Below, piece by piece: positions 1 through 4,688 of a DNA stretch of 6,832 nt. Position 1 is the first letter of the stretch. Each line of letters opens with the position of its first letter. The notes below the pieces were generated by a model, which worked only from the letters and a program-made list of their open reading frames with translations, searched no databases and was not told the DNA's origin. The position numbers and the translations under genes are program-made. This DNA is from Leptolyngbyaceae cyanobacterium M65_K2018_010 (lineage in GTDB: Bacteria > Cyanobacteriota > Cyanobacteriia > Phormidesmidales > Phormidesmidaceae): NCBI GenBank assembly GCA_015295885.1, contig DVEE01000259.1, positions 1-6,832 on the forward strand, read 5' to 3'.

Positions 1-24
1 CAGTGGGGATCTTCGGCGAGGAAA

Positions 25-375
25 TCACCCGTCAAGGCCAAGGAGAGACTGCGGCAGCCCCGGCACCCGGGAAATCAGCGCGTAATCCTCTGTGACGTAC
101 TGGGACTTCTCCGGCCAACTCCCCTGTAACACGGCGGGTTCGCCTTGACGGGGCGCCAGATTGCGGATGGTGTTGCCTTCCATCACCAATTCCATGCGCA
201 CCGGGATCTCGAACTTAAACTCACGCGCCGGCCAGCGCAGGATCTCCGCCACCTGCGGGTCCAGTTTGAGCAGTTCCGCCACATGGTCAAACTGGCTGGC
301 CAACCAGGTGAGAATGGCGGCGTGGCCCCGGTGGGGTGGGTCGGCACTGGTACCAAACAGGGCAATACGGGTCAT
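25..375 (-). CDS. nadD: NadD-like N-terminus (nicotinate-nucleotide adenylyltransferase) in a short, apparently chimeric ORF
   Basis: Intact NadD adenylates nicotinate mononucleotide to NaAD in NAD synthesis. Residues 1-18 carry the family start MTRIALFGTSADPPHRGH, including the nucleotidyltransferase xxGH motif, and similarity continues to about residue 31 (SQFDHVA). I chose the ATG at 375 because the family begins there and pncB ends 4 bases upstream; an in-frame ATG at 408 would only add residues inside pncB. NadD proteins normally have about 190-200 residues; this frame has 116. After SQFDHVA the expected family sequence is absent. Instead residues about 33-60 (ELLKLDPQVAEILRWPAREF and then IPVRM) look like the N-terminus of Glu/Leu dehydrogenase, followed by about 55 residues I do not recognise. 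The later NadD motifs, such as the C-terminal SSTxxR, are missing, so activity is unlikely. It is either a rearranged pseudogene or an assembly chimera. The NadD identity of the first 31 residues is firm; the rest is inference. Confidence 0.6.
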   Translation of the reverse strand: MTRIALFGTSADPPHRGHAAILTWLASQFDHVAELLKLDPQVAEILRWPAREFKFEIPVRMELVMEGNTIRNLAPRQGEPAVLQGSWPEKSQYVTEDYALISRVPGLPQSLLGLDG

Positions 376-379
376 AGGG

Positions 380-1759
380 CTAGGCTGATGGGGAAAGCTG
401 GGGCACACGACGACGGCTGGTGCGGGCCGTGAGGGCCTGCAAAGCGTCGGAAATCTCCACAGAAAAAGGGACGGGCTGCTCTAACTGACGCACGGACGGA
501 GGCAAACAGGCCACGGATCGGGCGGTACGGGCTGAGATCTCTGCCAGGGATTCGGGCTCCTGCACCAGTTGCCCGGCGTTCATAACCAGTTGGAGCAGGG
601 GCTGCTCATCGGGGGCCGGGGTTTCTGCCATCAGACCCAGGCGATCGGCCACCGCCTGACTCCCTGAAAATCGGCGAAATATCTGCTTGCGGCCAGGGAA
701 GGTGGTCTTGCTATTAGACTCTTTCATGACCGGAATGCCCTCGATTTCCACCAGCTTATAAACCCCATTGACCGGTTCCCCGGTTACCAACTTGGTGCCC
801 AGGCCGTAGCCATTAATGGGTGCTCCAGCCCGCCGAAAGCGAGCGATCGCGTACTCATCCAGGTCGCCACTGGCAAAGATGGTGGCCTCTGGTAAGTGCG
901 ATCGCACCGCCTTCGATAGCTCTAGCAGATCCCCCGAATCGAGCCGCACCGCCGCCACTTGGGTTTGCCCCTGCCGCACCTGCTCAGCGAGGCGCTCTGC
1001 TGCGGCTACCGTATCGTAGGTGTCAATCAACAGCGCCGCCCCCGGGAAATACCGCTGAAAGGCATTAAAGGCATCATCCTCACTGCCCTCTAAGGCGGTA
1101 AAGGCCATCACCAGGGCATGGGCCATGGTGCCCGCTGGCTGGCGCCCCAATTGTAGGGCGGCCAGCACATTTGAAGTGGCATCCAAGCCGGCCGCCAGAG
1201 CCGCCCTAGCCGCCCACATGGCCCCTTGGGGGCTAAAGGCTCGTCGAGTGCCAAACTCCAATAACGTGGCCTCTGGCCCCGCCACATCCCGCAGGCGAGC
1301 GGCCCGAGTGGCAATCAAGGTCTGGTAGTTGATCACATTGAGCAGATAGGTTTCCGCAATTTGGGCTTGCCAAAGGGGGGCTTCAACCCGCAACAGCGGT
1401 TCTCCGGCAAAAACCACCGTGCCTTCAGGCACCGCCCAAACCTGACCGGTAAACGTCCCGGTTTCAAGCAGCTGCCAAAAGTCCTGGGGAGCCTGGTCAA
1501 ACAATCCAGTTTGCCGCAACGCCACCAGATGGGCCTGGGAGAACCCCAGGTTGCTCAGATAATCCACAGCCTGGGATAGCCCCATGGCCACTAAATAGCC
1601 ATAGTCGTCGGGTAGGCGCCGAGTAAACAGCTCAAAGCTGGCCCACCGCTGATCGAGCCCTTCCCCCACATAGCAGGCGGCCATGGTGAGCTGATACAGA
1701 TCCGTCAGCAGACCGTAGTCCTCTGGCAGCACAGACAAAGCTGGATAGGGTTGAGTCAT
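380..1759 (-). CDS. pncB: Nicotinate phosphoribosyltransferase (PncB), NAD salvage
   Basis: This cytoplasmic enzyme converts nicotinate and PRPP, with ATP, to nicotinate mononucleotide and pyrophosphate (EC 6.3.4.21), the entry step of the Preiss-Handler pathway. At 459 residues it has the usual family length and is complete. Family signatures in order are YQLTMA at 22-27, EFGTRRAFSPQGA at 168-180, GTMAHALV at 210-217 (His214 fits the histidine that is transiently phosphorylated in this family), LIDTYDT at 244-250, VRLDSGDL at 271-278, ASGDLDEY at 296-303 and YGLGTKLVT at 318-326, all lining the PRPP/nicotinate barrel site. The C-terminal 40 residues are less conserved. The start MTQPYPALSVLPEDYGLLTD is the only reasonable one; no clear Shine-Dalgarno precedes it, as is common in cyanobacteria. 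The nadD start follows 4 bases after the stop, so the pair is probably co-transcribed. Two HIP1 octamers lie inside the gene. Confidence 0.96.
   Translation of the reverse strand: MTQPYPALSVLPEDYGLLTDLYQLTMAACYVGEGLDQRWASFELFTRRLPDDYGYLVAMGLSQAVDYLSNLGFSQAHLVALRQTGLFDQAPQDFWQLLETGTFTGQVWAVPEGTVVFAGEPLLRVEAPLWQAQIAETYLLNVINYQTLIATRAARLRDVAGPEATLLEFGTRRAFSPQGAMWAARAALAAGLDATSNVLAALQLGRQPAGTMAHALVMAFTALEGSEDDAFNAFQRYFPGAALLIDTYDTVAAAERLAEQVRQGQTQVAAVRLDSGDLLELSKAVRSHLPEATIFASGDLDEYAIARFRRAGAPINGYGLGTKLVTGEPVNGVYKLVEIEGIPVMKESNSKTTFPGRKQIFRRFSGSQAVADRLGLMAETPAPDEQPLLQLVMNAGQLVQEPESLAEISARTARSVACLPPSVRQLEQPVPFSVEISDALQALTARTSRRRVPQLSPSA
843..850. repeat. HIP1 octamer GCGATCGC
   Basis: Perfect copy of the highly iterated palindrome GCGATCGC, over-represented in many cyanobacterial genomes. 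It lies within pncB and supports a cyanobacterial host; no local function is implied. Confidence 0.85.
898..905. repeat. HIP1 octamer GCGATCGC
   Basis: Second perfect HIP1 copy, 47 bases after the end of the first, also inside pncB. No further perfect copy was noticed in the window. Confidence 0.85.
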
Positions 1760-1777
1760 ACTTAAACCAAGCCATTT

Positions 1778-1783
1778 ATAGTA
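1778..1783 (-). promoter_or_regulatory. Candidate -10 element for pncB
   Basis: On the minus strand the AT-rich stretch 1770-1812 contains TACTAT at 1783-1778, 18 bases upstream of the pncB ATG. A -35-like TTTACT lies at 1809-1804, but the 20-base spacing is longer than ideal. No other AT-rich block lies so close to the gene. The prediction rests on sequence only; the implied leader would be about a dozen bases, consistent with the lack of a Shine-Dalgarno. Confidence 0.3.
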
Positions 1784-1907
1784 TTTAGTACCATAATTAG
1801 CTCAGTAAAAGGTATCTGACATTGCGAAACTATCCCTTTGCAGCCTACCCAGGACGACCGAGGAAGGTGCAGTGATAGCCTGCTTTAACCAAACCTCAGG
1901 AGCAAGC

Positions 1908-2000
1908 ATGGGTGGTGCAGGCGTTGCCGCCAAAGGCACAAAACAGCCAGAATTTTTCCCGTATTTTTCGGTGATTCAGTCAAAAAATCTCACCGGATGA
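1908..2000 (+). CDS. Candidate 30-residue small protein, unrecognised
   Basis: An ATG at 1908 is preceded by AGGAG at 1898-1902 with a 5-base spacer, a near-ideal Shine-Dalgarno and better than those of most larger genes here. The frame reads MGGAGVAAKGTK, continues with an aromatic patch (PEFFPYFSV) and ends with a TGA at 1998. There is no transmembrane segment, cysteine pair or known motif. I do not recognise it. It could be a real small protein, a leader peptide tied to the structured region that follows, or chance. The start signal is seen; that it is translated is inference. Confidence 0.35.
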   Translation: MGGAGVAAKGTKQPEFFPYFSVIQSKNLTG

Positions 2001-2029
2001 CATCAAGCAGTCAACACCCCTTTTTGACA

Positions 2030-2154
2030 GACCCCTAGGGGTCGATTCCGGATCTGTCCTACGGTCGGAGATCCCTCCTGGCCCAAAATTCTATGCTTCT
2101 GGTTGAAAGGTTACCCCAGTCTTCAACCACCCGCGCGCTGGGCTAGCGGGTTTA
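2030..2154 (+). ncRNA. Row of four inverted repeats: possible structured leader or small RNA
   Basis: Four dyads follow one another within 125 bases. The first is a perfect 14-base palindrome GACCCCTAGGGGTC at 2030-2043. The second is GGATCT (2050-2055) with AGATCC (2069-2074). The third is TGGTTGAA (2100-2107) with TTCAACCA (2122-2129), an 8-bp stem with a 14-base loop. The fourth is ACCCGC (2129-2134) with GCGGGT (2146-2151), followed by TT. The last resembles a weak intrinsic terminator, so the block could be a terminated small RNA or an attenuating leader for the gene at 2280. The stems are read directly; existence of an RNA and its strand are inferred. Confidence 0.3.
2129..2154 (+). terminator. 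Weak terminator-like hairpin
   Basis: ACCCGC at 2129-2134 pairs with GCGGGT at 2146-2151 across an 11-base loop, and TTTACT covers 2151-2156. The U-run is short, so efficient intrinsic termination is doubtful. An alternative inner stem, CGCT with AGCG (2136-2139 and 2145-2148), competes with it. Confidence 0.25.
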
Positions 2155-2266
2155 CTCGCCAGTCCAGGGAGAAAGCCGCCAGGCAGGTGCCAAAGCCAGC
2201 CGCCTTGGTCGCCGTCCGGTTTGCCCTATCCCTAAACAGTCAGACATTAGAAATCCGTGGTTTTAC

Positions 2267-2272
2267 GGGAGG
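2267..2272 (+). promoter_or_regulatory. Ribosome binding site of the NfeD-like gene
   Basis: GGGAGG at 2267-2272 stands 7 bases before the ATG at 2280. This strong Shine-Dalgarno fixes the start of the 91-residue protein. Confidence 0.75.
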
Positions 2273-2279
2273 ATAATAC

Positions 2280-2555
2280 ATGGATCTGACCCACACCATA
2301 AAACTCTTTAAAGACCTAAAGCCAGCCCGGGTAGAGCATAGAATTACCTTCTACCAACGGGGTCGCGTGTTTTTTGAAGGCACCTCTTGGCCAGCTAAGA
2401 TTTACGATTTGGGAGATCTAGAATTAACCGACTTCGTTGTTGACGTTGCCAGCCGGGTCATGGTTGTCGGTCGGCAAGGTCTGACCCTGCTAGTGTTACC
2501 GTCAGTCTCCAACACTGATGCCCTAGGGAAGCTCGACCTACCAGGAGTAGCCTAG
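2280..2555 (+). CDS. Small protein with NfeD-like OB-fold domain, no membrane part
   Basis: A 91-residue soluble protein. Residues about 27-73 follow the pattern of the C-terminal OB-fold of NfeD proteins: a strand GRVFFEG, then the conserved tryptophan of TSWPAKI, a variable turn, and the closing strands RVMVVGRQGLTLLVLP, matching the family's G-x-x-V-x-x-x-G-x-x-W-x-A ... V-x-V-V-G-x-x-G-L-T-L-x-V. Full NfeD proteins carry four or five transmembrane helices before this domain and work with membrane proteases or stomatin-like proteins; none is present here, so the domain stands alone. Residues 1-26 form a basic lead-in and 75-91 a polar tail. A strong Shine-Dalgarno supports the start. Function is unknown; a structural or protein-binding role is possible. 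The gene has its own long upstream region and is not obviously in an operon with the next gene, 310 bases away. Confidence 0.7.
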   Translation: MDLTHTIKLFKDLKPARVEHRITFYQRGRVFFEGTSWPAKIYDLGDLELTDFVVDVASRVMVVGRQGLTLLVLPSVSNTDALGKLDLPGVA

Positions 2556-2561
2556 TGGTCT

Positions 2562-2586
2562 GTCAAGGCTAAAAATTAGGGTTGAC
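2562..2586. repeat. Interrupted dyad just after the NfeD-like gene
   Basis: GTCAA (2562-2566) and CTAA (2569-2572) mirror TTAG (2576-2579) and TTGAC (2582-2586), with one symmetric 2-base mismatch and a 3-base centre. It starts 6 bases after the stop codon. It could be a weak hairpin ending the transcript, though no U-run follows, or an operator-like site. A related sequence recurs at 2632-2650. Confidence 0.4.
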
Positions 2587-2593
2587 GATCTCC

Positions 2594-2619
2594 GAAAACC
2601 ATTCAAATCAAATGTTTTC
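2594..2619. repeat. Stem-loop with 9 bp and one bulge
   Basis: GAAAAC (2594-2599), a bulged C, and ATT (2601-2603) pair with AAT (2611-2613) and GTTTTC (2614-2619) around the loop CAAATCA. It sits in the 310-base spacer. No U-run follows, so it is not a standard terminator. Confidence 0.4.
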
Positions 2620-2647
2620 AAAGGTGCTAATCCTAAAATTAAGTCTT

Positions 2648-2663
2648 GACCCTGCACAGGGTC
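2648..2663. repeat. Palindrome GACCCTG-CA-CAGGGTC
   Basis: A perfect 7-base inverted repeat with a 2-base centre. As RNA it would form a 6-bp stem with a GCAC loop; as DNA it could be a dimeric protein site. It is followed by overlapping repeats: CCTGCC/GGCAGG (2663-2668 and 2690-2695) and GGCCAA/TTGGCC (2670-2675 and 2696-2701), which cross and so could only form alternatively. Confidence 0.4.
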
Positions 2664-2809
2664 CTGCCAGGCCAAAGCTCCAAGCCAGCGGCAGGTTGGC
2701 CACCTCCCTGGAACATGCTGTTGGAAACTGACCCTACGGCTTTGGGCCTTGCCTCGGCCCCAGGTTTTGAAAAGAGAGCAATTCTGCTTTTTTCGGGGAA
2801 ATATTGGGC

Positions 2810-2815
2810 TATAAG
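2810..2815 (+). promoter_or_regulatory. Candidate -10 element for the SH3/peptidoglycan-binding gene
   Basis: TATAAG at 2810-2815 lies 50 bases before the ATG at 2866, with a poor T-rich -35 region about 17 bases upstream. Transcription from here would give a leader that starts with the hairpin AACCCA/TGGGTT (2820-2825 and 2833-2838). Prediction only. Confidence 0.3.
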
Positions 2816-2819
2816 AATG

Positions 2820-2838
2820 AACCCATTATGATTGGGTT
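2820..2838 (+). other. Leader hairpin ahead of the SH3 protein gene
   Basis: AACCCA (2820-2825) and TGGGTT (2833-2838) pair around a 7-base loop, 27 bases before the start codon. It may be a leader structure or an operator overlapping the predicted transcription start. Its role is unknown. Confidence 0.3.
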
Positions 2839-2865
2839 AGTGGAGCCTATCACCCGATCTCACCT

Positions 2866-3978
2866 ATGGATAGCCCAGTCCACCGCCTACTGCCGATGGC
2901 CGACGAAGTGGCCCGGCCCAGTAATCAAACCCAGTTTCCTGGGGCTATGGGGCGACCTTGGCGGCAAATTTCAGCTAGCGTAACTTTAGCCACTGGGTTG
3001 TGGCTTAGCGTATTGATCAACCCAGTCAGGGCGAACTCGGGCTGGGGGCAGGTGGTATATGTCAACACTCCCCCAGGGTACGCCTTGAATAGCCGCTGGG
3101 GGCCGGGTACCCAATTCGGCGTTCACACCAAAACGCGCCGGGGCTGTCCTCTGACCTTATCTGGGGCCCGTCAAAATGGTTGGCTGCAGCTCACCAATGG
3201 CACCTGGGTGGCAGGCAACCTGGTCAGCAGCGTACCCCGGGAACGCAATGCTTGTATTAGTACCTCTACGAACATTGCAACGGTCATTACTCCTGCGGGC
3301 TACGGCCTCAATATTAGGACCGGCCCCGGCACCAGTTTTGCCCGGGTTGGGCAGTACGTGAATGGAACCCAAATAGCCTTCACAGGCAGATTTAGCGGCA
3401 CCTGGACAGAACTCACCGATGGTCGCTGGGTAGATGGCACCTTCCTTAAATTTGCCAGTGGCCAAGGTCCAACTCGACCCAGTCCACAGCCCCTACCGCA
3501 ACCTTTGCCTGACCCCAATGTCATGGACTTGCAGCGGCGGCTGCGGCAGATTGGCTTTTTGCCCGGTAATTTCGTCATCTCCGGTATCTACGATGAGGCT
3601 ACCCAGGCCGCCGTGCGGGAATTTCAGCGGGTCAATGGGTTACCCGTCACTGGCATTGTCGATGCCGCCACCTGGCGGGCTTTGTACGATGCGACTGAAC
3701 CACGCCCCACCCCACCGCCGACCACCCCACCGCCGACCACGCCTCCACCGACTACCCCACCGCCTACAACCCCGCCACCTACGGGAGGCGGGCAGCAAAT
3801 GCGAGTCAGTACCGATGGAGAAGGAGCTCTGGTGTTTGATGGGCCCGGTCCAGAGTACAACCTGCTGAGAACCCTAGCCGATGGCACAACTGTGACCACC
3901 ACAGGCCGTGTTACTGGCAACTGGACAGAACTGGCTGGAGGTGGCTGGGTCTTTTCTCTATGGCTCACGCCCATTTAA
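2866..3978 (+). CDS. Exported protein with three SH3-like domains and a peptidoglycan-binding domain
   Basis: The 370-residue product looks secreted. A signal-peptide-like hydrophobic segment spans about residues 36-51 (SASVTLATGLWLSVLI) after basic residues, with likely cleavage after Ala56 (VRA|NS). Bacterial SH3 domains follow at about 63-121 and 138-196 (GLNIRTGPGTSFARVG is a typical SH3b core). A PG_binding_1 repeat lies at 219-273 (DLQRRLRQIGFLPG ... AVREFQRVNGLPVTGIVD ... W). Then come a proline/threonine linker of PPPTT units (283-306) and a third SH3-like domain at 312-367. No hydrolase or amidase domain is present, so it probably binds the cell wall rather than cutting it. Cys94 and Cys130 could form a disulphide. 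Start choice is uncertain: no Shine-Dalgarno precedes 2866, and the in-frame ATG at 2947 (residue 28) would give a more standard signal peptide. The gene appears monocistronic and converges on the minus-strand genes to its right. Confidence 0.88.
   Translation: MDSPVHRLLPMADEVARPSNQTQFPGAMGRPWRQISASVTLATGLWLSVLINPVRANSGWGQVVYVNTPPGYALNSRWGPGTQFGVHTKTRRGCPLTLSGARQNGWLQLTNGTWVAGNLVSSVPRERNACISTSTNIATVITPAGYGLNIRTGPGTSFARVGQYVNGTQIAFTGRFSGTWTELTDGRWVDGTFLKFASGQGPTRPSPQPLPQPLPDPNVMDLQRRLRQIGFLPGNFVISGIYDEATQAAVREFQRVNGLPVTGIVDAATWRALYDATEPRPTPPPTTPPPTTPPPTTPPPTTPPPTGGGQQMRVSTDGEGALVFDGPGPEYNLLRTLADGTTVTTTGRVTGNWTELAGGGWVFSLWLTPI
3712..3783 (+). repeat. 15-base tandem repeat encoding PPPTT
   Basis: Nearly five copies of a 15-base unit (ccaccgccgaccacc-like) encode consecutive PPPTT pentapeptides, residues 283-306, forming an extended linker between the peptidoglycan-binding and last SH3-like domains. 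Units differ at third codon positions, so they are not very recent copies. Copy number may vary between strains. Confidence 0.85.
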
Positions 3979-4015
3979 GTGCCGAGGCCTATGAAGCGGT
4001 ATAACCCTACCCTTT

Positions 4016-4031
4016 GATCCGCCGGTGGATC
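4016..4031. terminator. Small dyad downstream of the SH3 protein gene
   Basis: GATCC (4016-4020) and GGATC (4027-4031) pair around GCCGGT, 37 bases after the stop codon. No U-run follows, so it is only a weak candidate for transcript end processing. It lies just outside the palindromic element at 4039-4196. Confidence 0.25.
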
Positions 4032-4038
4032 GATCGAC

Positions 4039-4196
4039 AGCTAAGTAGGTGAGTCTAAGTTAATGGTAAGAAGGGAGCCTGGGGGCTGCGTCGTGAGCCG
4101 CTCAGATGAACGGCGCAGCTCCCGGACAGAGGGTTCCACCCCCGCCACAACCGCATCTTTATATTTAATTATTTAATTGCACCCACCTACTGAGCT
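4039..4196. mobile_element. MITE-like palindromic element with imperfect terminal inverted repeats
   Basis: AGCTAAGTAGGTGAGT at 4039-4054 and the reverse complement of 4181-4196 (AGCTCAGTAGGTGGGT) match at 14 of 16 positions. They bound 158 bases without an ORF, which contain a 16-bp hairpin (4079-4125) and an AT-rich run (4155-4178). This organisation resembles a miniature inverted-repeat element. Against this, I see no target-site duplication next to the ends, and no second copy or transposase in the window. It could instead be a structured terminator region between convergent genes. Confidence 0.35.
4079..4125. other. Strong 16-bp hairpin
   Basis: CTGGGGGCTGCGTCGT (4079-4094) pairs along its full length with ACGGCGCAGCTCCCGG (4110-4125), including three G-U wobbles, around a 15-base loop that itself contains GAG/CTC. 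No U-run follows on either strand, so it is not a classic intrinsic terminator. It could block convergent transcripts, be a core of the palindromic element, or be part of a small RNA. Confidence 0.55.
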
Positions 4197-4248
4197 CCTC
4201 AAACGGACTTTGTGGAATTGGTGGTAGAAATCCCAGAGCCCGTTCCGC

Positions 4249-4425
4249 TCAGTCCACCACCCGCAATCGCCCTTGGCTCAGAGCCTCATAGATTCGATTA
4301 ATCAGATCAGCTTCCTTAGCACTTAGGGCTCGTTTAGAAAACATCGCCATGATCATTTGCTGGTCCCGACGGGTTAAGCGTCGCTTAGCAAAGATTTCCT
4401 CAATCACCTGCTCAGGAGTCGTCAT
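4249..4425 (-). CDS. Conserved-looking 58-residue helical protein of unknown function
   Basis: I place the start at the ATG at 4425, giving MTTPEQVIEEIFAKRRLTRR at the N-terminus; the ATG at 4500 would add 25 residues of low-complexity, non-family-like sequence. The protein is charged and appears all helical. A basic RRLTRRDQQ segment is followed by a second helix around ALSAKEADLINRIYEAL, and the protein ends with GRLRVVD. Short proteins of this style (an ITR-DQ segment, a LS-EE-LI segment and a basic LRVVD end) are, as I recall them, common in cyanobacteria without a known role. There is no membrane segment, metal site or signal peptide. It lies downstream of the PP2C gene on the same strand, but with a 263-base gap, so co-transcription is uncertain. 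Confidence 0.7.
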   Translation of the reverse strand: MTTPEQVIEEIFAKRRLTRRDQQMIMAMFSKRALSAKEADLINRIYEALSQGRLRVVD

Positions 4426-4688
4426 AGGTAGGCACTCTGATTGCTTCCATTCCCCTGGAGCCAAGCTTAAAAGGCAGAAACCCCAAAGGGGACTGTACAT
4501 TATTTCGATAACTCTATCCTAAAGACTGCCTGAGGCCAAGACATCGGCGACTTGACCTAATTTCAGCCCCAGAGAATCCATGAGCCCTGGTCCATGAATC
4601 AGTACATCCGCGGACCCAGAAGCTTTGTCTGCTACTGATAGCCAGTTGACTCCAGGGCTGGCTGACCCGATCCTGATCGGTGCAGGGG
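4426..4688. other. 263-base gap between the PP2C gene and the small helical protein
   Basis: This spacer has no supported gene. It contains CCGATC-CT-GATCGG (4668-4681), a perfect 6-base dyad right after the PP2C stop, and CCCCAAAGGGG at 4481-4491 in the likely leader of the downstream gene. On the minus strand one frame stays open from inside the PP2C gene to a TAG at 4519 without an upstream ATG; it is described among the findings. Confidence 0.4.

Larger units (their letters stand above)
1760..2279. other. 520-base intergenic region between divergent pncB and the NfeD-like gene
   Basis: This spacer holds the AT-rich upstream region of pncB (about 1770-1812), a 30-codon candidate ORF with a good ribosome binding site (1908-2000), and a closely packed row of inverted repeats (2030-2154). 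The final part, 2155-2260, is GC-rich with no open gene or convincing stem. The last bases carry the ribosome binding site of the downstream gene. It is long for a cyanobacterial promoter region, so a structured leader or small RNA is plausible. I recognise no known riboswitch class here. Confidence 0.5.
2556..2865. other. 310-base spacer rich in dyads, no supported gene
   Basis: Between the NfeD-like gene and the SH3 protein gene there is no ORF I would support; a frame opening at a TTG at 2646 lacks a binding site and protein-like composition. The spacer instead holds at least five inverted repeats (2562-2586, 2594-2619, 2648-2663, 2663-2701, 2744-2760) and a hairpin near its 3' end (2820-2838). 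GGGCC/GGCCC at 2744-2760 is followed by CAGGTTTT and is at best a weak terminator. Confidence 0.5.

Noticed and set aside
145..432. Plus-strand open frames opposite nadD and pncB
   Set aside because: Antisense shadows of GC-rich coding sequence; the minus-strand frame carries the recognisable NadD motif.
1861..1910. Riboswitch (cobalamin, glutamine or guanidine class) ahead of the 30-codon ORF
   Set aside because: Short pieces recall conserved boxes, but no class-defining set of motifs and stems is present.
2646..2831. 61-codon plus-strand frame opening at TTG
   Set aside because: No ribosome binding site, it overlaps several inverted repeats, and its composition does not look like a protein.
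3712..3783. CRISPR-like repeat array
   Set aside because: Units of 15 bases are contiguous without spacers and encode an in-frame PPPTT linker.
4091..4118. Possible group II intron domain V (GAGCCG ... ACGGC)
   Set aside because: The closing bases do not pair as domain V requires, the length and bulge are wrong, the GNRA-type loop is missing, and the segment is better explained as the centre of the 16-bp hairpin.
4080..4200. tRNA- or tmRNA-like pieces (minus-strand GCTCAGTAGGT resembling a D-arm; GGGTTCCACCCC resembling a T-arm)
   Set aside because: The pieces are on opposite strands or wrongly spaced, and no acceptor stem, anticodon arm or CCA end can be assembled.
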